Positions 41,313 to 50,537 of a stretch of 64,000 nucleotides of DNA are shown here, piece by piece; position 1 is the stretch's first letter, and each line of letters opens with the position of its first letter. Origin of the DNA: J095 sp964517605 (GTDB taxonomy: Bacteria > Chloroflexota > Anaerolineae > 4572-78 > J111); NCBI GenBank assembly GCA_964517605.1, contig CAZFCE010000020.1, positions 1-64,000 of the forward strand, in the 5' to 3' direction. A model generated the notes under the pieces. The model was not told the DNA's origin and did not search any database. It worked only from the letters and a program-made list of their open reading frames with translations. A program made the position numbers and the translations under genes.

Positions 41313-42386
41313 ATGACTATTTCTAGCGATCCTGCCGAGGTTCAATCCACCATTGAGTCATTGGAAACCGAGCGCCATCCGCCGGGAGTGGCGAATTGGC
41401 TGCTACAATTGATTGAACAATTGCCTGTCCCTTACCCAGTCTTTTGCCTGGGTGTTTTTATTGCAGGCACGGCTCTTCAGCAATTGATTCTGGTGTTAAA
41501 CTTTAAAACACCATTTTTGCCCCTTGATATTGATTCGCTTCTGAACGGCTACGTAATGGCCTACTGCCTGGCGTTGATCCTGTATGTGAAACGGTCAGCC
41601 CGGCAATCGCTGTTGGCTTTTGCCCCGGTGCTTGATCTGGACAAGGCCAGGTATCAACACCTGCACTCCGCTCTGATCAATCTCCCTACCGGGCCGGCGT
41701 TCCTGTGCGGCCTGTTTTTGGTGTTGGCGAGTGTTCTTGTAAATTATGTTTTTGCCGGCGAGGAGATTCGGGCAAAACTGGTAACGCCGGCAGTGATGGG
41801 CACTGCGGTGGGGAGCGCCTGCCTGACCTATAGCCTGGTGGGTATTTTGGTATATGATTTAATCCGCAAACTCTGGTTGATCAGCCGCATCTACTCATAC
41901 GCCAGAAAACTCGATCTGTTCAACCATCGTTCTTTGTATGCCTTTTCTGGTCTCACCGCGCGTATTCTGGCCGGCTGGATTTTGTTAAGCTACCCAAATG
42001 TGCTGCTTGCCGATTTGTGGCGCAGCCCCGCGTGGCTGTCTATTACCGGGTTGATGCTGTTTTTGGTAGTTGCCGCTTTTGCTTATACCCTGCTCCATAT
42101 TCATAGCCGCATAAAAATGGAAAAGGATAGCATGCTGTTCGCGGTGCAAAACCGGCTGCAAAGCATTTTTACTCAACTGCACGAGCGGATGGACAGCGGG
42201 GCTTTGCATGATGTGAACCAACTGAAGGCGCTGATAGACAGCCTGTTGGTAGAGCGTGATACAATCACCAAAATTTCAACCTGGCCCTGGGAGTCTGGAA
42301 CCCTGACCAGCTTCTTCTCCGTGGTGTTGTTGCCTATCGGGATATGGTTGTTCCAAACTTGGGTCAAAAAGCTGCTTGGAAGCTGA
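41313..42386 (+). CDS. Polytopic membrane protein of unknown function
   Basis: 357 residues from the ATG at 41313 (GGA upstream; an upstream frame is less likely). Six to seven hydrophobic helices in two groups, with a soluble segment rich in Glu, His and Lys (about 255-325) that looks like a coiled coil before the last helix (about 332-352). No motif recognised. Confidence 0.6.
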   Translation: MTISSDPAEVQSTIESLETERHPPGVANWLLQLIEQLPVPYPVFCLGVFIAGTALQQLILVLNFKTPFLPLDIDSLLNGYVMAYCLALILYVKRSARQSLLAFAPVLDLDKARYQHLHSALINLPTGPAFLCGLFLVLASVLVNYVFAGEEIRAKLVTPAVMGTAVGSACLTYSLVGILVYDLIRKLWLISRIYSYARKLDLFNHRSLYAFSGLTARILAGWILLSYPNVLLADLWRSPAWLSITGLMLFLVVAAFAYTLLHIHSRIKMEKDSMLFAVQNRLQSIFTQLHERMDSGALHDVNQLKALIDSLLVERDTITKISTWPWESGTLTSFFSVVLLPIGIWLFQTWVKKLLGS

Positions 42387-42551
42387 TTGGTCATTCTTGT
42401 CAATTCTTCTGTCCACCAGACAGTTTTTAACGCGAATGTTGGAATAAAATCGTCTGAAAAATTTGTATTATTTGCCCAATTCGGGTTATTTACGTTAAAA
42501 ATTTACAGTTTCATGTCAAAAGTGCCAGATCAGATAGCTAAAAACGCAAAC

Positions 42552-42578
42552 AAAAAAGCGCCCAACGGGCGCTTTTTT
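42552..42578. terminator. Bidirectional terminator
   Basis: AAAAAAGCGCCC, AAC loop, GGGCGCTTTTTT between convergent genes. Confidence 0.9.
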
Positions 42579-42604
42579 GTTTGAACCTCAATTGTGGGCG
42601 GCGA

Positions 42605-44353
42605 TTAACGCAGCACGCCCATCCGGCTGAATGACCAATCCGGCCCCACGCCGGCGTTGGGAATGATTTCTTTTTGGCCGGAGCCGTCGGCGTTCATCTT
42701 CCAGATGCTCCAACTGCCGCTGCGGGCGCTGCGGAAAATAATCTGGCCGCTGGGAGTGAACACCGGCAGGGTATCGGGGCCGGCGGCATCGGTGAGGCGG
42801 CGCAGGTTAGAGCCATCAACATTAACGGCGTACAAATCCACATTGCCGCCTTCGTCGCGGTGGAACACAATGGTTTTGCCATCGGGCGACCAGGCCGGGA
42901 AGGAATCGCTGCCGCCTTCGGTGATTTGGGTGTGCCCGCTGTCGTCGCGGTTAGAAATCCAGATGCCGGTTTTGCCGTCGCGGCCAGAGCGGTACACTAC
43001 TTTTTTGCCGTCGGGCGACCAATCGCCTTGTTCGCCCAGCAACTCAAACCGATACTGCTGGTTATCGGCGGTGCCTAAAAAGTAAATGCGATAACTGCCG
43101 CTGGGTTTGGCGTCAAACGCTACCATTTGCCCGTCGGGTGAAACGTTAGCCCAGCGGGCGCTGCCGTTTTTCCAGTCGTTGCCCTGGAACAGCCGCACCT
43201 GTTCAATGGCGGTGGGCATGGGCGAAACCGTCATGGCCACAATGCCGTTGCTAACGCCATCAAAATTAAAATGGCGGCCATCGGGCAATTCCTGCCGGTC
43301 AATGCCCTCTTCGCCGTAAAAGAAAAGGGTTTTGCCATCGGGCGTCCACGAGGGGCCGGCAGCGCGGTTGAGCATAAATGTTTCGGGGCCGCCGTTGGTA
43401 TCGCCAATGTACAGGTTGTGTTTGCCGCCATCCCATTTGGTGTAGGCCAGTTTGTAGGTTTTGGCCGCGGGGCGCGGGGTAGAGGCCGGCTTTGGCGTGG
43501 CGGTAATAGCGGTGGTAGCGGTAACTTCGGTGGCGCTTTCAACCGTGGCGGCGGCAATAACCGTGGTAGCCACCGAGGTGGCGGTTACGGTGGCGGTTGG
43601 CGAAACTTCGGCCACGACGGTTTCGGTTTTGCCGGCTATCGTAAACGAGTCCGAGGCCAGCAATTGGCCATCCGCGTACAGTTCCAGCTTCCACACCCCC
43701 GGCGCGAGCGGGGCATCGCCGGCGTTCACAAAATAATCAAACACGCCTTCCTTGTCGCCCGACCAGGCTTCGGAGTTGCGGAGCATTTCTTTGCCATCTA
43801 GGTACCACACTCGTTCCCAGGTGGTTTTGGGTGTAAAGCCGCTGTAATCAAACAGGGCGTGAATCTCGGTTACATCGTCTTTAAATTCGATGCCGGGGTT
43901 AACGGGCTGGTTATCTTTGGTTACGCCCAAAGCAAAGGTAATCTTGTTGATTTTTGGCTCGGCGGGCGGCGCAACGGTGGCGGTGGGGTTTATTTCCACG
44001 GTGGGCGGCGCGGCAACGGTAACAGCGGCGAGGGCGGAGGTGGCAGCAGCGGCAGCGGCGGTGACCGTTGCCGAGACGGAAGTGGCGGCTGCGGCGGCAG
44101 TAGGCTCAAGGGCCGGCAGTTCCGGCGTAAGCAAAAACTCGTCGGAGGTGAGGCCGGTGGTCAGTTGGCTGAGTTGGTCTTTGGCCAAAAACAGGCCAAT
44201 GCCCAGCATTACCACAAAACACAACACCAGCACGCACCCAATCCCGCCGATAATCAACAGCGGATTGCTCTTTTTGGGCGGCTCCGGCGGGGGCGCGCCG
44301 GGTATATTGCTGCTGCCTTTGCTGGAAAGGATTGTTTGATCGTAATCAGTCAC
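42605..44353 (-). CDS. Membrane-anchored TolB/PD40 beta-propeller protein
   Basis: 582 residues from a GTG with GGGAGGAA upstream. Short cytoplasmic N-terminus with PPPEPPKK, one transmembrane helix (about 30-55), a low-complexity Ala/Thr/Val/Pro stalk, an Ig-like domain (about 135-245), a second Thr/Ala linker, then a C-terminal propeller of PD40 blades (WSPDGKKVVYRSGRDG, WSPDGKTIVFHRDEGG, FTPSGQIIFRSARSG). A surface-displayed binding protein; ligand unknown. Confidence 0.85.
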   Translation of the reverse strand: MTDYDQTILSSKGSSNIPGAPPPEPPKKSNPLLIIGGIGCVLVLCFVVMLGIGLFLAKDQLSQLTTGLTSDEFLLTPELPALEPTAAAAATSVSATVTAAAAAATSALAAVTVAAPPTVEINPTATVAPPAEPKINKITFALGVTKDNQPVNPGIEFKDDVTEIHALFDYSGFTPKTTWERVWYLDGKEMLRNSEAWSGDKEGVFDYFVNAGDAPLAPGVWKLELYADGQLLASDSFTIAGKTETVVAEVSPTATVTATSVATTVIAAATVESATEVTATTAITATPKPASTPRPAAKTYKLAYTKWDGGKHNLYIGDTNGGPETFMLNRAAGPSWTPDGKTLFFYGEEGIDRQELPDGRHFNFDGVSNGIVAMTVSPMPTAIEQVRLFQGNDWKNGSARWANVSPDGQMVAFDAKPSGSYRIYFLGTADNQQYRFELLGEQGDWSPDGKKVVYRSGRDGKTGIWISNRDDSGHTQITEGGSDSFPAWSPDGKTIVFHRDEGGNVDLYAVNVDGSNLRRLTDAAGPDTLPVFTPSGQIIFRSARSGSWSIWKMNADGSGQKEIIPNAGVGPDWSFSRMGVLR

Positions 44354-44456
44354 AGTTTCCTCCCTTGATGAACTTGTCTTATTTTAGCACAGCGAAAGCA
44401 TATCACGCCGAGGGGCCGGTGTCAATCGCAATTTGTAACTTGCCGGGGCCATCGGA

Positions 44457-45260
44457 TTAAAGTTTTTCTGAAATGGCAATGGAATTGAGGCTTTCCTCGC
44501 GGATTAAATGGGCAATTTCACGTTTGATGGCCAAAAATTCGGCAGACAGTTCCAGTTCGTATTCGCGCGGGCGGGGCAGAGTCACCTCGATTTCGCGCCG
44601 GATGCGGCCAGGCCGGGCCGACATAACGTACACCCGGTCGGCCAGAAAGATGGCTTCGTCAACATCGTGGGTGATAAACAGGATGGTGGTTTGGCTTTCG
44701 GCCCACACCTTAAGCAGCAATTCCTGCATCAGTTCACGGGTTTGGGCATCGAGCGCCCCAAACGGCTCATCCATCAGCAAAATGGCCGGGTTGTAGGCCA
44801 GGGCGCGGGCAATGGCCACACGCTGCTTCATGCCGCCGGATAGTTGCGCCGGGTAGGCTTTTTCAAAGCCGGTTAGCCCCACCAGATTCAGGTAATGCCG
44901 GGCAATTTCGTTTTGTTCCGGCTGGCTCAGGCGTTGTTTTTTCAGCACAAATTTTATGTTGTCCAGCGTATTTAGCCACGGAAACAGCGTGTACGCCTGG
45001 AACACCATCCCCCGATCCGGGCCGGGGCCGCTCACCGGGCGGCCATCCACCTCGATGAGGCCGCTGGTGGGTTCTACCAGCCCGGCCACCAGCCGTAAAA
45101 AGGTAGATTTGCCGCAGCCGGACGTGCCGACAATTGTCACCAACTCGCCGGCGCGTACCTCCAGCGACAGGTTTTCCAGGGCAACGGTTTCTCTGTTTTT
45201 AACAAAAAACACCTTGCGAACATTTTTAGCGCTTAATTTTATGGGACGGGTATCGGTCAT
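44457..45260 (-). CDS. ABC importer ATPase (nitrate/sulfonate/taurine class)
   Basis: 267 residues. Walker A GTSGCGKST, Q loop, signature LSGGMKQR, Walker B ILLMDEPFGALD, switch His in FITHDVDEA. Closest to SsuB/TauB/NrtD-type ATPases. Last gene of a three-gene importer transcribed SBP-permease-ATPase. Confidence 0.95.
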   Translation of the reverse strand: MTDTRPIKLSAKNVRKVFFVKNRETVALENLSLEVRAGELVTIVGTSGCGKSTFLRLVAGLVEPTSGLIEVDGRPVSGPGPDRGMVFQAYTLFPWLNTLDNIKFVLKKQRLSQPEQNEIARHYLNLVGLTGFEKAYPAQLSGGMKQRVAIARALAYNPAILLMDEPFGALDAQTRELMQELLLKVWAESQTTILFITHDVDEAIFLADRVYVMSARPGRIRREIEVTLPRPREYELELSAEFLAIKREIAHLIREESLNSIAISEKL

Positions 45261-45284
45261 GGGCGGGTTGTGCTCTCCAAAAAG

Positions 45285-46076
45285 TTAGCGCTCACTGCTG
45301 TTGGCCCAGGGGAACAGCCGGTGATGCAGAAATTTAAACAGAAAATCCATAACCAGGCCCAGCAAGCCGATGACCAAAATCCCCAGGATGATTTTTTCGG
45401 TTTGCAGGTAGCGTTGGGAGCGCATAATGGTGTAGCCCAGGCCCACGTTGGCGGCTACCAGTTCGGCCACCACCAGGTAGGTCCAGGCCCAGCCCAGCGT
45501 AATACGCAGGGTATCTACCATGCCGGGCGCAGAATAGGGCGCTATCACCCGCAGGGTTGTTTCCCACTTGTTCAGGCCAAAGGTGTACGAAACGTGAATG
45601 AGGTCTTTGGGCACGCTCTTTACGTTATCGGCGATCATGAGCACTTCCTGAAAAAAGGTGCCAATAAACAGGATAACAAATTTTTGGGTATCGCCCACGC
45701 CGGCCCACAGAATGGTGAGCGGCACAAAGGCCACCGCCGGCATATAGCGCACCAGATCAATGGGCGGCTCAAACAGCCCTTCAAACAGCTTAAAATTACC
45801 CATTAAAATGCCAATCGGCACGGCAAACAGGGTGGCAATCAGCCAGCCCACCGTTATCCGGTACACGCTGGCTTTTACATCGGCCCACAGCGTGCCATCC
45901 TGAATTTCGGTAGCGGCGGCCTGAACAATCGCGCCGGGGGGTGGCAAAAAAATGGGATCAACCCAGCCGCCGTAGGTAACAATACTCCAAACAACCAGCA
46001 GCGCCGTTAACAGACTGGCGCTGGCAATGAGGTAATATTGGCGGGGAATATCTTCGCGCAGGGGTAACAATTGCAT
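45285..46076 (-). CDS. ABC importer permease
   Basis: 263 residues from the ATG at 46076, preferred over an upstream ATG at 46121 that lies in the intercistronic stem. Six transmembrane helices and the EAA-like loop (SYTFGLNKWETTLRVIAP), as in SsuC/TauC permeases. It forms the channel with the neighbouring ATPase. Confidence 0.9.
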   Translation of the reverse strand: MQLLPLREDIPRQYYLIASASLLTALLVVWSIVTYGGWVDPIFLPPPGAIVQAAATEIQDGTLWADVKASVYRITVGWLIATLFAVPIGILMGNFKLFEGLFEPPIDLVRYMPAVAFVPLTILWAGVGDTQKFVILFIGTFFQEVLMIADNVKSVPKDLIHVSYTFGLNKWETTLRVIAPYSAPGMVDTLRITLGWAWTYLVVAELVAANVGLGYTIMRSQRYLQTEKIILGILVIGLLGLVMDFLFKFLHHRLFPWANSSER

Positions 46077-46099
46077 GTTCACTAAACCTTGGCTGATAA

Positions 46100-46144
46100 A
46101 ATGTAAAACGTGAAACGCCATCGGATGCGCGTTCCACGTTTTAC
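46100..46144 (-). terminator. Intercistronic stem-loop between SBP and permease
   Basis: An imperfect stem of about 16 bp (GTAAAACGTG..AACGC pairing with GCGTT..CACGTTTTAC), followed by ATTTTATC on the minus strand. Partial termination here would make the binding protein more abundant than the membrane parts. Confidence 0.5.
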
Positions 46145-46175
46145 GCTTTGATTTATGGCAAACCGTCAGGTTTTA

Positions 46176-47207
46176 TTACGGCAAAAACGAGCTATCAAAC
46201 ACTTCTTTGGGATCGGGCACGCTTTTGGCACCCCCGGAGGCCACCAGCACCTGGCCAATTTGTTTGTAGGTTTCTTCTATGTCTCCGGCAAACATTTGCT
46301 TGCTGGCGGCCAGATCATACAGTTTGATGCCTTGCCAGGCCGTTTTGAACTCGGCCAGATCGCTGCCCACGGCTTCGGCAATGATTTTTTGCCCTTCATC
46401 GGGGTTGGCCTGCAAAAAGTCGTAGGCTTCTTGCCAGGCTTGCAGCATGTTTTTAACCGCTTCGGGTTTTTCTTGCAGCACTTTGGCCGGGAACACAAAC
46501 ACGTCGCTGATCAGGCCGGGTTTTTCGGCGGCGCTGTACAGCACGCGGTAGCCTTTGCCCTGCGCCAACGCCGTAGAAATGTACGGTTCGTAGGTTACGG
46601 CGGCATCCACCTTGCCGGCAATCACGGCTGCGCCGGCATCCGAGGCGGGCATTGGCACGGCTTCGATATCGGCTTTGGTCATGCCGTTTTGCATCAGGGC
46701 GTAGGTGAGCAAAATATCGCTCGTGGTGCCTTCTTCAAAGGCCACTTTTTTGCCTTTGATGTCGGCCACGGTTTTGATGCCTTCGCCGGCAATCATGGCA
46801 TCGGCCTGCGCCGAGGTATCCATGAGCAGCACCGCTTTTACATCCACCCCGGCCTGTCGCAAAATAATCGAGGTGTGGGTGGCAATGTTAGCGCCGTCAA
46901 ACTTGCCGGCAGCCAGCCCGGAGTTTAAATCCTGGTCGGTGGCAAATTCTACCAGTTCAACTTTCAGGCCGTGTTTTTCAAAAAAGCCTTTGGCTTGGGC
47001 AATGTACCACGGGCCGTAGCCAATCCAGGGTTGGGTGGCAATTTTAAACTCCACCACATTGGCCGGAGCCGGGGCCGCGGCTTTATCGGTGGCAGCCGGC
47101 GCGGCGGGCTTTTCGGCGGCGGGGACCGGCGTAGCGGGCGAACCGCATTGGGCCGCCAGCGTGGACAGGGCGGCAATCAGTATAAAAATTAATGCCAACT
47201 TTTTCAT
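46176..47207 (-). CDS. ABC substrate-binding protein (SsuA/NMT1-like)
   Basis: 343 residues from the ATG at 47207 (AGGAGAG upstream). Signal peptide with Cys21 (LAAQC, a weak lipobox), an Ala/Pro linker, then a periplasmic-binding fold: PWIGYGPWYIAQAKGFFEKHGL, DGANIATHTSIILRQ, AAVTYEPYI. The family carries sulfonates, nitrate, bicarbonate or pyrimidine precursors. The substrate cannot be settled. Confidence 0.9.
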   Translation of the reverse strand: MKKLALIFILIAALSTLAAQCGSPATPVPAAEKPAAPAATDKAAAPAPANVVEFKIATQPWIGYGPWYIAQAKGFFEKHGLKVELVEFATDQDLNSGLAAGKFDGANIATHTSIILRQAGVDVKAVLLMDTSAQADAMIAGEGIKTVADIKGKKVAFEEGTTSDILLTYALMQNGMTKADIEAVPMPASDAGAAVIAGKVDAAVTYEPYISTALAQGKGYRVLYSAAEKPGLISDVFVFPAKVLQEKPEAVKNMLQAWQEAYDFLQANPDEGQKIIAEAVGSDLAEFKTAWQGIKLYDLAASKQMFAGDIEETYKQIGQVLVASGGAKSVPDPKEVFDSSFLP

Positions 47208-47312
47208 GAACTCTCCTCCAGATTGATTAATTTTTTGCCGGGCTTCAACGGCGCAGGCGCGTAGCAACAGGCAAACGCCCCGCGCTGCCGGAGCGGGGGT
47301 GAATAACCCAAA

Positions 47313-47340
47313 AGTATATCACATTTTTAAAGGCAGACAA
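47313..47340 (-). promoter_or_regulatory. Promoter of the ABC importer operon
   Basis: TTGTCT (47340-47335), 16 bases, TATACT (47318-47313) on the minus strand, with a GC-rich stem in the leader near 47277-47297. Confidence 0.55.
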
Positions 47341-47373
47341 CATTGGTGCGGAACGGGCAAAAATTGGTCGGGG

Positions 47374-48141
47374 TCATTCCTGCGGCGGGGCGTCGGGGCC
47401 AATTGTGCCGTATAGCTCTTTCATGCAATCCGGGCAAATGCCGTGGGTAATGGTGGCCTGGGAATGGCTTTCTATATACACTTCAACCTGTTGCCAAAAG
47501 CCTTCGTCATTCCGAACTTTTTTGCAGTTGGCGCAAATGGGGATAAAGCCTTCGAGCACTTTGATGGTTTCCAGAGCTTCTTGCAAAACCTGGTTTTTTT
47601 GCTCCAGCTCTTTTTGCTTTTGCATGGCGGCTTCGTAGGTTGAAAACAGCAAATCTATAATTTGAAACCGGCTGGAAGTGATGGCGTATTTTTGGCCTCT
47701 AAAAATAACATCAAGGGTGGTTTCGGGCAGGGGTTCGTGGCGCAGCCCCCGGTTGGCCAGAATGTATTGAATATCAACCAGCAGTTGCTCTTCGTTGTAG
47801 GGTTTGATGATAAAATTGTCCGCGCCGGATTCAAGCCCTTTGATAATATCGTGCGGGGTTGAGAGTTGGGTGAGCAGAATAACGGGAATGTGGTTGAGCG
47901 CCGGGGTGTTTTTTACCTGGCGGCAAAACTCGTAGCCGTCCATGCCCGGCATCAAAATATCGCTGATGATGATGGCGGGCTGGTGGGTTTGAAGCATGGC
48001 CAGGGCTTTTTCGGCGCTGGTGGCGGTTAAAATTGAGTAGTGGTGCGTTTCGAGCATGTACTTCAGGTATTCAACCTGAGTAAGGCTGTCTTCTATGACC
48101 AGGATTTCGGTGTTGTCTTCGGTTGTGGGTGTGTCCATCAT
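47374..48141 (-). CDS. Response regulator with coiled coil and C-terminal Cys4 module
   Basis: 255 residues. Receiver domain (about 12-130; IEDS, phospho-Asp in IIISDILMPG, KPYNEEQ), a linker motif (about 140-185; VIFRGQKYAI, DLLFSTYEAAMQKQKEL) shared with the upstream kinase, and a C-terminal module with ICANCKKVRN and GICPDC that probably binds zinc and is common behind bacterial receiver and PAS domains. Last gene of the chemosensory operon (ATGA overlap), likely an output component. Confidence 0.85.
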   Translation of the reverse strand: MMDTPTTEDNTEILVIEDSLTQVEYLKYMLETHHYSILTATSAEKALAMLQTHQPAIIISDILMPGMDGYEFCRQVKNTPALNHIPVILLTQLSTPHDIIKGLESGADNFIIKPYNEEQLLVDIQYILANRGLRHEPLPETTLDVIFRGQKYAITSSRFQIIDLLFSTYEAAMQKQKELEQKNQVLQEALETIKVLEGFIPICANCKKVRNDEGFWQQVEVYIESHSQATITHGICPDCMKELYGTIGPDAPPQE

Positions 48142-49451
48142 TCTTGCCCTGTAGAAACAAGCGGCAGCGCCACTCGAAAGGTAGTGCCCTGGCCAACATT
48201 GCTGGTTACGGTAATAGCGCCGCCATGCCCTTGGATGATTTTTTTTACAATTGCCAGCCCCAGGCCGGTGTTCTTTTCCCCGGTGGTGCTTTTTACGCTG
48301 CTTACTTTGAACGGCTCAAATAACTGGCTTAATTCATGGGCTGGAATGCCCTGCCCCTCATCCTGCACCGAGATGACCGCCATGTCATCGGACTGGCTTA
48401 CCCGCACGGTGATGGTGCTGAACGGGTGCGAAAATTTTAGCGCATTACTGATAAGATTGTCCAATACTTGCCCAATTTTGGGCGGGTCCAGCATTAACTC
48501 CGGCGGCCAAAAATCGGGTTGAAAGCGCAGGTTAATTTGCTTTTTGGCCGCCAGGCTGCGGTTGATGCTCAGGTTGCGCTCAATCAAACTGTTCAAATCA
48601 ACCGGCTGGAGTTGCAGGTTGAGGTTGCCGGATTCAATTTTGGCAATATCCAGCAGGTCGTTTACCAGGTGCAACATAAACTCGCTGGATGAACGGGTTA
48701 AATCGAGCAGTTCGTGCTGCTGCTCGTTTAAAATATCGGCCAGGTCGTTTTCTAAAAGTTCGGCCACGGTAAAAATATGCGCCAGCGGATTGCGTAAATC
48801 GTGGGCGGCCATCCCCAAAAAATAATCCTTTTGCGCGTTCAGCTTTTCCAGTTCCAGGTTTTTTTGTTTCAGTTCGTGCTGCATGGCCAGCAATTGCTGG
48901 TTAACCGCTTGCAGTTCCAGATTTTTTTGCACCGCATTTTCAAACGTAGAGAGCAGCAAGTCTACCATTTGGGCCGGGTCCGAGTGCAGGGAGTAGCGGT
49001 GGTTGGCAAAGTAAACCTCAATGTTGCCGTTGGCGGCGTTGCTCCGCAGGTTTTGGTTAACCAGAATTTGCTGCACGCGAGAAAGCAAAAATTCGGCGGT
49101 ATAGGGCTTGGTTACAAAGTTGTTAGCGCCGCTTTCCAGCGCGGTGATGGCCTCTTGCGGGTCCACCAGCGAGGTTAGCAGGATTATCGGAATATCCTTG
49201 AGCGCGTCATCGGCTCTGAGCCGGCGGCACAACTCGTAGCCGTCCATTTCGGGCATCACCACATCGCTAATAATCATGGTGGGGCGCTCGGTTTTGATTT
49301 TGGCCAGCGCCTCAAGGCCGTTGCGGGCCACCAGCGATTGCAGGCCACGCTCTTCCAGCGTAAATTGCAGCCGCGCCGCCTGGGTGGGGCTGTCTTCTAC
49401 AATTAATATTTTTACCAGGGCGTAATCAATAGCTTCTACCGGCGTGTCCAT
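48138..49451 (-). CDS. Receiver-first hybrid histidine kinase
   Basis: 437 residues from the ATG at 49451, ten bases after the cheB stop. Receiver domain (about 15-130; MIISDVVMPEMDGYELC), the shared linker (IEVYFANHRYSL, VDLLLSTFENAVQKNLEL), a coiled coil, HisKA with AAHDLRNPLAHI, and HATPase with NLISNALKFSHPF, DEGQGI and GLGLAIV. No sensor domain, so its input is probably phosphate from CheA. It would connect the chemosensory array to a second output. Confidence 0.85.
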   Translation of the reverse strand: MDTPVEAIDYALVKILIVEDSPTQAARLQFTLEERGLQSLVARNGLEALAKIKTERPTMIISDVVMPEMDGYELCRRLRADDALKDIPIILLTSLVDPQEAITALESGANNFVTKPYTAEFLLSRVQQILVNQNLRSNAANGNIEVYFANHRYSLHSDPAQMVDLLLSTFENAVQKNLELQAVNQQLLAMQHELKQKNLELEKLNAQKDYFLGMAAHDLRNPLAHIFTVAELLENDLADILNEQQHELLDLTRSSSEFMLHLVNDLLDIAKIESGNLNLQLQPVDLNSLIERNLSINRSLAAKKQINLRFQPDFWPPELMLDPPKIGQVLDNLISNALKFSHPFSTITVRVSQSDDMAVISVQDEGQGIPAHELSQLFEPFKVSSVKSTTGEKNTGLGLAIVKKIIQGHGGAITVTSNVGQGTTFRVALPLVSTGQE

Positions 49452-49461
49452 AGGTTTATAT

Positions 49462-50532
49462 TTAAAGGTTAAAGGTGATGTTTTTTTGCCGGGCCAATTG
49501 TACCAGAGTTGCGGCGATTCTTTCGGGCGGCAGGGTGTATCTGGCGGCCTTGAGCGCGGCGGCTTCGCCGGGCATGCCAAAAACAACGCAGGATTCTTTA
49601 TTTTGGATAAAGGTGATGGCTCCCTGTTCTTGCATTTGCTTTAATTCCAACGCGCCATCGCGCCCCATGCCGGTGAGCAGCACCCCGGCTACGCGCGGCC
49701 CAAACACCTCAAGCGCCGAGCGAAACAGGTACGACACCGCCGGGCGCAGGTTGTTTTCTTTGGGAACGCCATCCAGTACAATTTTTCTAAACCGGCTAAC
49801 CCCCATGTGCCAATCATCGGGGGCAAAATAAATGTGGCCGGGCAGGATTGTTTGGCCGTGTTCGGCAATGTGAATGGGCATGGGGCTATCCTGCCCCAAC
49901 CATTCGACCATGCCGGCCAAAAATCCGGCGGCAATGTGCTGCACTATCAACACCGGCGCGGGAAAATCTTTGGGCAACGCCGAAAGAATGGTGTGCAGCA
50001 CCGGCGGCCCGCCGGTTGACACGCCAATGGCCACCAGGTCAAAATCTGTGCTTTCGGGTTGAACCGGTTCAATTTTGGCCGGGCCGGGTTTGGGGGCCGG
50101 GGCTTGGGCGTACCGCGCCCACCGCCGCACCACCTTCACCTCGGACATGGCTTTTACGGTTTGCCGCAGTTCGTGGGCCATCGCCTCGTGCCGGGGATGC
50201 CCCACGCCGGTTGGCTTTTCTACCAGTGTCACCGCTCCGGCTTCCAGGGCCTTAAAAGTCATTTCGGCTGCTTCGGCGGTCCAACTGGCGCTCACAATAA
50301 TAATCGGAGTGGGGCTGGTTTGCATAATTTGGCGGGTGGCCTCGATGCCGTCTAATTTGGGCATGTAAATGTCCATAGTAATGACATCGGGTTTTAGTTT
50401 GGCCGCCAGCCGCACCGCTTCTTCGCCGGTGGCGGCGGTGCCCAACACCTGTATTTTCTCATCCGCCGCCAGAATGTGGTACAAATGCTGCTGCACCACG
50501 GGCGAATCGTCAACAATCAACACTTTTATCAT
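49462..50532 (-). CDS. cheB: Chemotaxis protein-glutamate methylesterase
   Basis: 356 residues. Receiver domain (MIKVLIVDDSPVV, ITMDIYMPKLDGIEA), linker, then the methylesterase domain with the Ser/His/Asp triad in GVSTGGPP, IVQHIAAGF and LTGMGRDGA. It demethylates receptor glutamates for adaptation, opposing CheR in the same operon. Confidence 0.95.
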   Translation of the reverse strand: MIKVLIVDDSPVVQQHLYHILAADEKIQVLGTAATGEEAVRLAAKLKPDVITMDIYMPKLDGIEATRQIMQTSPTPIIIVSASWTAEAAEMTFKALEAGAVTLVEKPTGVGHPRHEAMAHELRQTVKAMSEVKVVRRWARYAQAPAPKPGPAKIEPVQPESTDFDLVAIGVSTGGPPVLHTILSALPKDFPAPVLIVQHIAAGFLAGMVEWLGQDSPMPIHIAEHGQTILPGHIYFAPDDWHMGVSRFRKIVLDGVPKENNLRPAVSYLFRSALEVFGPRVAGVLLTGMGRDGALELKQMQEQGAITFIQNKESCVVFGMPGEAAALKAARYTLPPERIAATLVQLARQKNITFNL

Positions 50533-50537
50533 GGTGG

